DNA of 64,000 nt from an uncultured Saprospiraceae bacterium. Its GTDB lineage: Bacteria > Bacteroidota > Bacteroidia > Chitinophagales > Saprospiraceae. The stretch covers positions 81,032-145,031 of the forward strand of contig CALISO010000029.1 of NCBI GenBank assembly GCA_938041445.1. Direction: 5' to 3'. Below are positions 8,812 to 17,520 of the stretch, piece by piece (position 1 is the stretch's first letter; each line of letters begins with the position of its first letter). The position numbers were made by a program, and so were the translations under genes. The notes under the pieces are model-generated. The model saw only the letters and a list, made by a program, of their open reading frames with translations. It searched no databases and was not told the origin of the DNA.

Positions 8812-9720
8812 ATGCAAGACACACCAAATCATAAATCCGCTTTTGTAAACATCATAGGGCTACCTAATGTAGGCAAGTCGAGCTTGTTGAATGCCTTACT
8901 GGGTGACAAGATGGTCATCGTAAGCCATAAGCCACAGACAACTAGGCACAGGATATTTGGGATCATGAATGGTGATGACTATCAAGTTGTATTCTCAGAT
9001 ACTCCGGGTATCATAATTGAGGAGAGCTATAAAATGCAGAAAGCAATGAATGATGCGGCATTTTCTGTCTTTCAAGATACTGACATATTGATACTGGTCA
9101 TAGATGCTGCTGATCCGCAAATACCTGAAGAAGCACTTGAGAAAAAAATTCAACATCTAGATGTCCCTGTCATCCTAGTCTTTAATAAGATTGACCTGAT
9201 TGATGAAGAAAAGTATCTTCAATTAGTTGACGAGTTTAAGCAACTACATAACTGGACAGAAATCATCAGTACTTCTACTATTAATAAGACAGGTGTGCCT
9301 AAGCTTAAACAATTAATTATTGATAATCTTGAAGAAGGTCCAGCTTACTATCCAAAGGATCAATTGAGCGATAGACCTGAACGATTCTTTATTGGAGAGT
9401 TAATCAGAGAAAACCTATTTCTGTTATATCACCAAGAGATTCCCTACTCTACTGAGGTTGCAGTCACAGAGTTCAAAGAAAGTATCAAGAACGGAGAACC
9501 ATTTGTCCACATCTATGCACTTATTATCTGTATGCGTCGAAGTCAAAAAGGGATCTTACTTGGCAAACGAGGAAGCGCGATCAAACAGCTTGGTATGGAC
9601 TCTAGAAAATCTATTGAAGCTTACCTTGGCAAGAAGATATTCTTAGAGCTACACGTGAAAATTAAAGAAAAATGGAGAGATGATGATACGCTGCTTAAAT
9701 CTTTTGGATATTTGCAGTAA
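8812..9720 (+). CDS. era: GTPase Era
   Basis: Essential GTPase that binds the 3' end of 16S rRNA and acts in 30S assembly. Seen: G1 GLPNVGKSSLLN near residue 16, G2 with PQTTRHR, G3 DTPG near residue 64, G4 NKID near residue 125, and a C-terminal KH domain with ILLGKRGSAIKQLG near residue 242. The 302 aa length is normal. The start is 5 nt after the unknown 194 aa gene, and the related GTPase gene der starts 25 nt downstream, giving a two-GTPase ribosome-assembly cluster. Confidence 0.97.
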   Translation: MQDTPNHKSAFVNIIGLPNVGKSSLLNALLGDKMVIVSHKPQTTRHRIFGIMNGDDYQVVFSDTPGIIIEESYKMQKAMNDAAFSVFQDTDILILVIDAADPQIPEEALEKKIQHLDVPVILVFNKIDLIDEEKYLQLVDEFKQLHNWTEIISTSTINKTGVPKLKQLIIDNLEEGPAYYPKDQLSDRPERFFIGELIRENLFLLYHQEIPYSTEVAVTEFKESIKNGEPFVHIYALIICMRRSQKGILLGKRGSAIKQLGMDSRKSIEAYLGKKIFLELHVKIKEKWRDDDTLLKSFGYLQ

Positions 9721-9745
9721 TGAGCAACACAATCGATAACCACAT

Positions 9746-11053
9746 ATGGGACAAGTAGTAGCTATAGTCGGAAGACCAAACGTTGGTAAGTCTACGCTAT
9801 TCAATCGATTGATTGGCGAACGTAAGGCAATCATTGAGGACGTCAGTGGCGTCACTCGTGATCGTATATATGATTACTCTTATTGGAATGGTAAGAACTT
9901 CACTGTCATAGATACTGGGGGATATGTCCAGAATTCGGGTGATGTCTTTGAGGCAGCCATCAGAGAGCAAGCATTGATGGCTATGGAAGAGGCAGATGTC
10001 ATCTTATTTATGGTTGATGTGATGACCGGTATCACTGACCTTGATGAGGATATTGCTAGCATTTTGCGTAAGTCAAAGAAACATGTATTCCTTGTAGTCA
10101 ATAAGGTGGATAGTCCTACTCGTCAACTTATGGCAAATGAGTTTTGGAGTCTTGGATTTGAGAACACTTATTTCCTTTCTTCAATCACAGGTACAGGTAC
10201 AGGTGAAATCCTTGATGCTGTCACAGAATTGATGCCAGAAGAAGACCAGAATTCGAAAGAAGAAGTCCCTAAGATCTCTATCATTGGACAACCTAATGTG
10301 GGTAAGTCTTCATTGACTAATGCTCTTCTAGGAGAAGAAAGAAATATCGTTACAGACATTGCTGGTACTACTAGAGACTCCATCCATACTCCCTATGATA
10401 AGTTTGGTAAGAAGTTCTTACTTATTGATACCGCGGGGATAAGACGTAAGGCTAGAGTTCACGAAAATATCGAGTTCTACTCTGTAATGCGAGCAATCAG
10501 AGCACTTGAAGAAGCAGACATCTGTCTCTTGATGATTGATGCAACTCAAGGAATAGAAGCTCAAGATCTCAACATCTTCAGTTTAGCACAAAAACGTAAA
10601 AAAGGATTAGTCATCCTTGTCAACAAATGGGACTTAATTGAAAATAAAGAAACGAATACAGCCAAAGAGTTCACTGAAGATATCAATCGCAGGATTGCAC
10701 CATTTACAGACTTACCGATCATATTTATTAGTGCTCTAGATAAGACTAGAATATTCAAAGCAATAGATGTTGCGATGGAAGTCTACCACAATAGAAGTAG
10801 GAGAATCAAGACTTCAGAATTGAATGACTTGCTGCAAGATGCAATGATAAAAGTACCGCCACCGGCACATAGAGGTAAGTACATCAAAATCAAATATGTG
10901 ACTCAGCTAGACCTTGCATATCCAGCATTTGTGTTCTTCTGTAATCATCCGAAATTTATCAAAGAATCTTACAAAAACTATCTTGAAAATCAACTCAGAG
11001 AGAAGTATGATTTCAAAGGAGTACCACTCACTCTGTACTTCAGGACTAAGTAA
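9746..11053 (+). CDS. der: GTPase Der (EngA)
   Basis: Double-domain GTPase required for 50S ribosome maturation. Seen: first G domain with GRPNVGKSTLFNRL at residue 8, VSGVTRDR, DTGGY and NKVD; second G domain with GQPNVGKSSLTNALLG near residue 180, AGTTRDSIH, DTAG and NKWDL; then the KH-like C-terminal domain. The 435 aa length is typical. It lies 25 nt after era and 30 nt before rfbC on the same strand. The linker between G domains contains a small Thr-Gly repeat (TGTGTGE) encoded by a direct repeat, which looks like normal variation of the G5 region. Confidence 0.97.
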   Translation: MGQVVAIVGRPNVGKSTLFNRLIGERKAIIEDVSGVTRDRIYDYSYWNGKNFTVIDTGGYVQNSGDVFEAAIREQALMAMEEADVILFMVDVMTGITDLDEDIASILRKSKKHVFLVVNKVDSPTRQLMANEFWSLGFENTYFLSSITGTGTGEILDAVTELMPEEDQNSKEEVPKISIIGQPNVGKSSLTNALLGEERNIVTDIAGTTRDSIHTPYDKFGKKFLLIDTAGIRRKARVHENIEFYSVMRAIRALEEADICLLMIDATQGIEAQDLNIFSLAQKRKKGLVILVNKWDLIENKETNTAKEFTEDINRRIAPFTDLPIIFISALDKTRIFKAIDVAMEVYHNRSRRIKTSELNDLLQDAMIKVPPPAHRGKYIKIKYVTQLDLAYPAFVFFCNHPKFIKESYKNYLENQLREKYDFKGVPLTLYFRTK

Positions 11054-11083
11054 GATCTCACACAACAATTAAAAGATACTTAA

Positions 11084-11632
11084 ATGCAAGTCGACAAGAC
11101 TAAATTCAAAGATGTAGTCATTATCACTCCTAATGTATATGGAGATGACAGAGGATACTTCCTTGAGACATTCAACGCTAAGACGTGGGAAGGCATCATC
11201 CCGGACAGACCATTTGTTCAAGACAATGAATCTAAGTCTACGAGAGGTGTTCTTCGAGGCTTACACTTCCAAAAACCACCGTTCACCCAAGCAAAGTTAG
11301 TAAGAGTGGTAGAGGGAACAGTTCTAGATATCATCGTAGATCTACGTAAGTCAGAACCGACTTATGGCCAATCAATAGGTGTAGAACTTAGTGCTGAGAA
11401 TAAGAAAATGTTCTATGTTCCTCGTGGGTTTGCTCATGGATTTGTGGTTTTGAGTGAGAGTGCAATATTTGCATATAAATGCGACAATTTCTATTCACAA
11501 GAGCACGATGGAGGTGTCTATGCACTAGATGACCACCTTGCACTGAATTGGGGTCTTCCTACAGAAGATATTCAACTATCGGACAAGGATAAGAAGCAAG
11601 ATCACTGGGGACAACACTTTATATTTGAGTAA
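11084..11632 (+). CDS. rfbC: dTDP-4-dehydrorhamnose 3,5-epimerase
   Basis: Third step of dTDP-L-rhamnose synthesis, epimerising dTDP-4-keto-6-deoxyglucose at C3 and C5. Seen: RGYFLETFN near residue 24, the hallmark RGVLRGLHFQKPPF near residue 55 with the active-site His, VVEGTVLDIIVDLRK, and FYVPRGFAHGFVVLS near residue 105. The 182 aa length is normal. Followed after 24 nt by the reductase rfbD. The first two enzymes, rfbA and rfbB, are not in the window. The GT2 domain fused to RibF resembles rhamnosyltransferases, but a functional link is only a guess. Confidence 0.96.
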   Translation: MQVDKTKFKDVVIITPNVYGDDRGYFLETFNAKTWEGIIPDRPFVQDNESKSTRGVLRGLHFQKPPFTQAKLVRVVEGTVLDIIVDLRKSEPTYGQSIGVELSAENKKMFYVPRGFAHGFVVLSESAIFAYKCDNFYSQEHDGGVYALDDHLALNWGLPTEDIQLSDKDKKQDHWGQHFIFE

Positions 11633-11656
11633 TCACAACTAAGTAAGTTCATCACT

Positions 11657-12520
11657 ATGCCAACAGTTCTCTATAACGGTACTACAGGTCAAGTAGGTCG
11701 TGCAATCCAAGAATTATCATCAGATCACCAATTCGAATGGATAGGAATCTCATCCGCTGATTGTGACCTAACTGATGCTGATGCGATCAAATCCATATTC
11801 GAAAAACATAAGGCTGATTATTTCATCCAAGTAGCAGCTTACACAACTGTAGACAAGGCTGAAGAAGAGCAAGATTTGGCCTATGCGATCAATAGCGAAT
11901 CGACTAAGCAGATAGCACAATTGTGCAAAGAGAATGGAATGACTATGCTCTATGTATCGAGTGACTATGTTTACCATAGTGTAGTGGACCAGCCGATCAA
12001 AGAATCAGATCCATGTACACCACAAGGAATCTATGCCAAATCTAAGTACCAAGGCGAGGAAAATGTACGAGCTACGATACCCGAGCACATAATTATGCGT
12101 ACATCTTGGGTCTACGACAAAGATGGTCACAATTTTGTCAATTCAATGATTAGACTTGGTCAAGCGAGAGAATCTCTGACGATAGTTGCTGATCAATATG
12201 GTGCTCCTACATATGCACCCGACATAGCTGAAGCACTGATCACAATGATCACTCAAATTGAAGCATCTACCCAGAAGTCAGACCTATATGGCACATATAA
12301 CTTTACAAATGGAGGTGTTACGCATTGGGCAGGTTTCGCCAAGGAGATATTCAATATCAAGGAGATAGAATGTACAGTTTCAGAAATAACAACTGAACAA
12401 TTCGGTGCTCCGGCTCCAAGACCAAAATGGAGTGTACTATCAACCGAAAAGTACCAAACAACCTTCAATAAGTCTATCAGGTCTTGGCAAGAATGTCTTA
12501 GAGACTGTCTAAGTATCTAA
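11657..12520 (+). CDS. rfbD: dTDP-4-dehydrorhamnose reductase
   Basis: Last step of dTDP-L-rhamnose synthesis, an NADPH-dependent short-chain dehydrogenase/reductase. Seen: nucleotide-binding GTTGQVGRAIQE near residue 8, a VAAYTTVDKAEEE segment near residue 58, the catalytic YAKSKYQGE (YxxxK) near residue 129, and RTSWVYDKDGHNFV near residue 147. The 287 aa length is typical. It sits 24 nt after rfbC and 46 nt before a secreted CHU_C protein. The pair presumably supplies activated rhamnose for surface polysaccharide or for glycosylation of exported proteins. Confidence 0.95.
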   Translation: MPTVLYNGTTGQVGRAIQELSSDHQFEWIGISSADCDLTDADAIKSIFEKHKADYFIQVAAYTTVDKAEEEQDLAYAINSESTKQIAQLCKENGMTMLYVSSDYVYHSVVDQPIKESDPCTPQGIYAKSKYQGEENVRATIPEHIIMRTSWVYDKDGHNFVNSMIRLGQARESLTIVADQYGAPTYAPDIAEALITMITQIEASTQKSDLYGTYNFTNGGVTHWAGFAKEIFNIKEIECTVSEITTEQFGAPAPRPKWSVLSTEKYQTTFNKSIRSWQECLRDCLSI

Positions 12521-12533
12521 AAAGTAATCGGCA

Positions 12534-12551
12534 TACAAAACAGATTTTGTA
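12534..12551 (+). terminator. Weak hairpin between rfbD and the secreted protein gene
   Basis: TACAAAA and TTTTGTA form a 7-bp AT-rich stem around the loop CAGA. It sits 13 nt after the rfbD stop and 15 nt before the next start. There is no T-run, and the stem is weak, so it might be an attenuator, a regulatory palindrome or chance. Confidence 0.25.
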
Positions 12552-12566
12552 AATTAGGGTTCTAAG

Positions 12567-15278
12567 ATGATGAACTCTAAGATTATTAGCCAGTTAATTC
12601 AGCTCGGGGCCATATGCATAATGATGATGTATGGGATAGCTGATATATCTGCAACTCATAATAGAGCTGGAGAAATCATCTATGAGCAGACTGGCCCACT
12701 TACTATTAAGGCAACTATAAAAACTTATACTAAGGCATCAAGTACAGGAGCAGATAGAGATAGCTTAGAATTATTCTGGGGAGATGGATTAAGTAATGTA
12801 CTTCAAAGAAGTAATGGCGATGGCGTTACTATACCAGGTACTGACATCAAACTCAACTGCTACGAAGGAGAGCATACCTATGCTTCCAGAGCAACCTATA
12901 CCCTCTCTTTCAATGATCCTAATCGTGTTTCGGGCATACTAAATGTTAATTATCCTAATAGTGTGGATATACCTTTCTACCTAGAGACTACCTTCACCTT
13001 ACTAAATACACAATTTCAAGGACTCAACAATTCAGTTGTTTTACTGGAAGCTCCTCTGGACTTTGCCTGCAGAAACAAAACCTTTATTCATAATCCAAAT
13101 GCATTTGATATCGATGGTGATAGTATCGGATATGAGTTAGTGATTCCTATGAGTGCTGAAAATTTGCCAGTACCCAACTATGCGTTCCCAAATGAAATAA
13201 TCCAAGGAATCAATAACCAGATTTTCTTGGATCCATTGACTGGAGATTTCGTTTGGAATAGTCCACAAGCAGTTGGTGAATATAATATTGCTATCAAAAT
13301 CTCAGAGTTTAGAAATGGTCAATTGATCAGTAGCCTCATTAGAGACATGCAGATATTTGTAGACGACTGCGATGATAACCCGCCAACTGTAGACAGCGAA
13401 TTAGAGATATGTGTAGAAGCAGGTACATTAGTTGATATTCCACTAATTATAGATGATATAGATCCTGATGATCAGGTCAAAATAACTGGAACTGGAGGTC
13501 CTTTCTTAATAGATGGACCAAATGCTATGCTTAATGGCCCTGCTGATTTTGAAAGTATCCCATATAATGCTAGTCTTACTTGGCAGACTGTATGCGATCA
13601 TGCAAGAGAACAATATTATCAAGTAGTAATCAGAGCCGAAGACTTAGTGGGATTAGTCAATATTCATACGATACGTATAAAGGTAATTGCACCAGCACCA
13701 CAGGATCTAACCGTAGAATTCTCTCAAAATTCAAATGTATTATCGTGGCAGCATCCTTATAGCTGCGATGACGAATTTAGTGGCAACTTCTTAGGGTTCT
13801 CTGTTTGGCGAAGAGCTGGTAGTAATCCATTTGAGCTAGACGAGTGTGATCAAGGAATGGAAGGTAGAGGATACAATAGGATTGAATTCTTAACAAATGA
13901 CTTAAATCAAGATCGTTATACTTATGCTGATAATGAGGCTGGCAGTGAACAGGTATTTTGCTATCGTGTCACAGCTGTATTTGCCCGACTCAATGCCAAT
14001 CAAAATCCAGTGAATAGTGTAGAGAGTCAACCAAGTGAAGAGGTATGTATCCTGTCTAATAGAATCAGACCGTTTATGACGATGAATGATGTCATCTCTA
14101 CTGATCAATCCAATGGAGACATAAACATTGCTTGGCTAATGCCCAACGCTGAAGAATATGACACCGTAGAAAACACAGGACCTTATACTGTTGAGATATT
14201 TCAAACAATGCCAACACAAGCGAATCCAATCTCAAGTACAACTTATAATAGCTTCGTAGAGATTCCAGTGTTAGATACATTAATGTTAAGTAATCTGAAT
14301 ACGGCAAATACCCAACATCACTATCAAGTTGACTTAATAAATGGAAATACAGATAGAAATAGTGCCGAATCTGCTTCGTCAATCTTCCTATCAACAATTG
14401 CAACAGATATGGAGGCCCAGTTGTCTTGGTCATCAAGTGTACCTTGGGAAAATATCAATTACATGGTCTATCGAAGTATCAATGGTGGAGTATTTGAATT
14501 GATCTCCGAAACATCTAGTACAACCTATGTAGACCTAGACTTAGATAATGGTATAGAATACTGCTACTTTATCAGGTCGATTGGTACTTATAGTGTAGAA
14601 CCATTCCCAGATCCCATTATCAATAACTCACAAGAAGCTTGCCTCACCCCAATTGATAATGCTGCGCCATGTCCACTTCCATTGGAAGCCATAGGCATTT
14701 GTCAACAACTCGATGAAGGAGCTGTTCTTGATGAGGTATTCAATCAACTAATGTGGAGCAATAATCTCATAGACTGTCCAGAGAATTCTGATATTGCAGG
14801 TTATAACATATACTTTGGTATTGGACTAGAAGCAGACTTTGACTTGATTGATGAAGTCGAAATACCACTCGTCAATTATGAAGATCCTCGATCCAATATT
14901 GTTGGCGGCTGCTACTATATCACAGCAGTAGATAGTGTTGGTAATCAGAGCTTGCCATCTGACACTCTTTGCTTGAGCAGATGTAGCATATTTGAGTTAC
15001 CGAATACAGTTACACCTAATGCTGATGGTGCCAATGACCTATTCATACCAAGAAGTAATCTCTTCGTAGATGAGGTAGACTTTCGAGTGTTCAACAAGTG
15101 GGGCAATCTCATCTATCGCACTTCTGATCCAGAACTCAATTGGGATGGCAAGAATATGAATAACAATGATGTAGATGATGGCACTTACTACTACACTTGT
15201 GAGATATTCCAAGCCAATGAATTAGGCGTCAATGAGTCAGTTGATATCTTAAGTGGCTATATTGAGGTTATCCGCTGA
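12567..15278 (+). CDS. Large secreted protein with CHU_C-type C-terminal sorting module (type IX secretion cargo)
   Basis: Predicted surface or secreted protein of 903 aa. A signal peptide covers about residues 1-29 and ends near ISATHN. Residues about 30-275 form an extracellular module starting THNRAGEI and ending FRNGQLISSLIRDM, which also appears in the 39890 protein. The centre has fibronectin III-like segments, for example VLSWQHPYSCDDEF, and many Asp/Asn-rich loops. The last ~90 residues form the gliding-motility-associated C-terminal module (LPNTVTPNADGANDLF, VFNKWGNLIYR, WDGKN, GTYYYTCEIF), the sorting tag of type IX secretion. Its binding target is unknown. It is 46 nt after rfbD. 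Confidence 0.88.
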   Translation: MMNSKIISQLIQLGAICIMMMYGIADISATHNRAGEIIYEQTGPLTIKATIKTYTKASSTGADRDSLELFWGDGLSNVLQRSNGDGVTIPGTDIKLNCYEGEHTYASRATYTLSFNDPNRVSGILNVNYPNSVDIPFYLETTFTLLNTQFQGLNNSVVLLEAPLDFACRNKTFIHNPNAFDIDGDSIGYELVIPMSAENLPVPNYAFPNEIIQGINNQIFLDPLTGDFVWNSPQAVGEYNIAIKISEFRNGQLISSLIRDMQIFVDDCDDNPPTVDSELEICVEAGTLVDIPLIIDDIDPDDQVKITGTGGPFLIDGPNAMLNGPADFESIPYNASLTWQTVCDHAREQYYQVVIRAEDLVGLVNIHTIRIKVIAPAPQDLTVEFSQNSNVLSWQHPYSCDDEFSGNFLGFSVWRRAGSNPFELDECDQGMEGRGYNRIEFLTNDLNQDRYTYADNEAGSEQVFCYRVTAVFARLNANQNPVNSVESQPSEEVCILSNRIRPFMTMNDVISTDQSNGDINIAWLMPNAEEYDTVENTGPYTVEIFQTMPTQANPISSTTYNSFVEIPVLDTLMLSNLNTANTQHHYQVDLINGNTDRNSAESASSIFLSTIATDMEAQLSWSSSVPWENINYMVYRSINGGVFELISETSSTTYVDLDLDNGIEYCYFIRSIGTYSVEPFPDPIINNSQEACLTPIDNAAPCPLPLEAIGICQQLDEGAVLDEVFNQLMWSNNLIDCPENSDIAGYNIYFGIGLEADFDLIDEVEIPLVNYEDPRSNIVGGCYYITAVDSVGNQSLPSDTLCLSRCSIFELPNTVTPNADGANDLFIPRSNLFVDEVDFRVFNKWGNLIYRTSDPELNWDGKNMNNNDVDDGTYYYTCEIFQANELGVNESVDILSGYIEVIR

Positions 15279-15401
15279 CAATAGTGTTCCTTATCCTTCA
15301 AGATTATCACCTTGTAACAGCATTATACTTTTCAATAACTATTTTTACCTTTCGTTTGTCTACTGTATGTATATTTTGGCAACGTTAAATCAATACAACA
15401 T

Positions 15402-16001
15402 ATGTTTTCAGGAATAGTAGAGACTACAGGATTAGTAAAAGAGATCATAGAAGAAGGAAGCAACATCACATGGTGGGTAGAATGCAACTTTGCAGAAGAG
15501 CTATATATTGATCAATCGATTGCACATAATGGCGTATGTTTAACGGTTACTGAGATTGTGGATAACTGCTACAGTGTTGTGATGATAGCTGAAACATTGA
15601 AAGTCTCGAGTCTTGGAGAAATAGCTATTAATAGTGTTGTCAATCTTGAACGTTGTATCAAAATGAATGACAGATTAGATGGCCATATCGTCCAAGGTCA
15701 CGTCGATAGTACTGGCACTTGTAAGCAGATAGAAGAAAGCGAAGGCAGTTGGTATTTTACATTTATGTATAATGATAACTCGCATCAAGGTCTGGTAGTC
15801 AGTAAGGGCTCTATTTGTATCAATGGAGTGAGCCTTACAGTGGTAAATCCAACAGAGACGACATTCCAAGTAGCAATCATACCATATACTTACGAGCATA
15901 CGCAGTTCCATCAATTGAAAGTGGGACAGACTGTCAATCTTGAGTTTGACATCTTAGGAAAGTATGTCCAACGGAACCTTGCCTATCTCAAGACTTCATA
16001 A
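15402..16001 (+). CDS. ribE: Riboflavin synthase (alpha subunit)
   Basis: Makes riboflavin from two molecules of dimethylribityl-lumazine. Seen: N-terminal MFSGIVETTG, the internal duplicated lumazine-binding fold with SIAHNGVCLTV near residue 45 and the repeat GSICINGVSLTVVN near residue 139, and DGHIVQGHVDSTG near residue 90. The 199 aa length is normal. It is preceded by a 123 nt gap; I looked there for an FMN riboswitch core and did not find one. The riboflavin-consuming RibF enzyme is encoded at 3387, on the same strand but in a different cluster. Confidence 0.96.
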   Translation: MFSGIVETTGLVKEIIEEGSNITWWVECNFAEELYIDQSIAHNGVCLTVTEIVDNCYSVVMIAETLKVSSLGEIAINSVVNLERCIKMNDRLDGHIVQGHVDSTGTCKQIEESEGSWYFTFMYNDNSHQGLVVSKGSICINGVSLTVVNPTETTFQVAIIPYTYEHTQFHQLKVGQTVNLEFDILGKYVQRNLAYLKTS

Positions 16002-16018
16002 TGTAGCCAACGAAGTAT

Positions 16019-16522
16019 ATGTCAAGTCAATTCCCAGATAGAATATATGATACACTGATCATTCTTGGCTACCCCGCTAAGGATGACGGGACTCCTAGTG
16101 CGATACTCAGAACAAGATTAGACAGAGGCATCGAATTGTATAAGTCGGGAGTTGCTCCTATGATTATCGTTTCAGGTGGAGCTGCACATAACTTCTACAT
16201 AGAAGCTGAAGTGATGCACGGTTACCTCTTAGAAAATGGGATACCAGAATCGAAGGTGATTCAAGATCAAATTTCACTGAGCACAATTGACAATGCAGAG
16301 AATTGTGCTAACCTAATGGAGATGTATGAACTAAAAACTGCCTTGCTTGTCACCTCCAGCTTCCATGCTCCGAGGGCAAAACTGCTATTTGAAAAGCAAA
16401 ATATCGATATCGATACGACTTGTGGAGGAGAATCGCTCATATTCAGAATTATAACGCTTCCTCTCTATCCTATAGAATGGCTTTTGAGACTTATCATCGA
16501 TAAGCGAAATCCATATCTCTAA
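16019..16522 (+). CDS. YdcF/SanA-like DUF218 protein
   Basis: DUF218 family protein of 167 aa. Relatives include E. coli SanA, ElyC and YdcF, which affect envelope integrity, though YdcF binds S-adenosylmethionine and the chemistry is unresolved. Seen: TLIILGYPAKDDGTPS at residue 11, LDRGIELYKSG, IVSGGAA near residue 58, SLSTIDNAENC near residue 91 and LLVTSSFHAPRA near residue 112, the usual family landmarks. No membrane segment or signal peptide is visible, so it is the cytosolic short form. It lies 17 nt after ribE. Confidence 0.85.
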   Translation: MSSQFPDRIYDTLIILGYPAKDDGTPSAILRTRLDRGIELYKSGVAPMIIVSGGAAHNFYIEAEVMHGYLLENGIPESKVIQDQISLSTIDNAENCANLMEMYELKTALLVTSSFHAPRAKLLFEKQNIDIDTTCGGESLIFRIITLPLYPIEWLLRLIIDKRNPYL

Positions 16523-16577
16523 ACAGACAAGTCAACCTTCTCCCGTAAAAGAAAATCCATTATCTGTGAGTTATCCT

Positions 16578-16585
16578 TAACTTTG
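16578..16585 (+). promoter_or_regulatory. Candidate -7 box upstream of the second RluA gene
   Basis: TAACTTTG matches TAnnTTTG and lies 22 nt before the start at 16608. A convincing -33 TTG is not seen, so confidence is modest. Confidence 0.3.
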
Positions 16586-16607
16586 CAGCCCAATATCGAT
16601 ACCACTT

Positions 16608-17480
16608 ATGACCAAAGAGACACATTCTGTACCCAAGCTTGACAAACAGCAGAGACTTTCTGACTATGTGGTCGGTATATTCCAAGCAATTACATCTAAG
16701 AAAGGGATGAAAAAAGCCATCACGAAGCAACTAGTGCTAGTAAATGGTGAACCTGGTCATTCAAGTCACTATATCAAAGGTGGAGAGACCATTGTTCTCT
16801 TGCAAGAAGAAGTAAAAGTGCCAATCTCAAACCTTGGAAGTTTAGGTATCGAAGTCTTACACGAAGATGACCACCTTGCAATAGTCTACAAGCCACCTGG
16901 GCTTGTTGTCAGTGGCAATCAAAAACGTACACTATATAATGCGCTACCTAACCTACTCACTCCAAGTACACAGATTGACGTAGCGCCTTTACCTGATCCT
17001 ATTCATCGATTGGACTATCCGACGAGCGGAGTCTTGCTCATAGGCAAAACTCGATCTACGATTACTTCACTTAATAAGCTATTCGAGAATCGAGAAGTGG
17101 AGAAAGTCTACTATGCTGTTACAGTGGGTACTATGAAAAATAAGACTAAAACAATTAAGACTGCAATAAAAGGAAAATCAGCTATATCTAAAGTAAAGCT
17201 GGTAGAATCAATACCTTCGGACAAATACCAAAGCCTAAACTTAGTCAAGCTGATGCCTGAGACTGGTCGCAAGCATCAGTTAAGAATCCATCTTGCTGAG
17301 TATGGTACACCTATCCTAGGAGATCAGATGTATGGAAAAGAAGGAAAAATCTCTGTTGGAAAAGGTCTTTACTTACACGGTTACTCTCTAAAATTCGTCC
17401 ATCCAGTGACATCAGAGACAGTACACATTAAGAAAGCTCCACCAAAGAAGTTTGAGATTAATGGATTACCTACACTCTAA
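16608..17480 (+). CDS. RluA-family pseudouridine synthase with S4-like N-terminus
   Basis: Pseudouridine synthase of 290 aa. Residues about 10-65 form an S4-like RNA-binding domain (QRLSDYVVGIF, KKAITKQLVLVNGEPGH). The catalytic domain contains HRLDYPTSGVLLIGK near residue 125 with the catalytic Asp, and GRKHQLRIHLAEYGTP near residue 220. This differs from the short paralogue at 5366, so the two probably modify different RNA sites. It is 85 nt after the DUF218 gene, with a candidate promoter in the gap, and converges on the TonB receptor gene 40 nt away; I see no strong terminator between them. Confidence 0.92.
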   Translation: MTKETHSVPKLDKQQRLSDYVVGIFQAITSKKGMKKAITKQLVLVNGEPGHSSHYIKGGETIVLLQEEVKVPISNLGSLGIEVLHEDDHLAIVYKPPGLVVSGNQKRTLYNALPNLLTPSTQIDVAPLPDPIHRLDYPTSGVLLIGKTRSTITSLNKLFENREVEKVYYAVTVGTMKNKTKTIKTAIKGKSAISKVKLVESIPSDKYQSLNLVKLMPETGRKHQLRIHLAEYGTPILGDQMYGKEGKISVGKGLYLHGYSLKFVHPVTSETVHIKKAPPKKFEINGLPTL

Positions 17481-17520
17481 ATGTTGTAGGTAAACTATAG
17501 AAGAAATAAACAAGGTCACA

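Noticed and set aside
10185-10206. Short GGTACA direct repeats in der
   Set aside because: They encode the Gly/Thr-rich G5-like region and are a normal coding feature of that loop.
15279-15401. Possible FMN riboswitch before riboflavin synthase
   Set aside because: The conserved FMN riboswitch core sequence is not present; only AT-rich sequence is seen.
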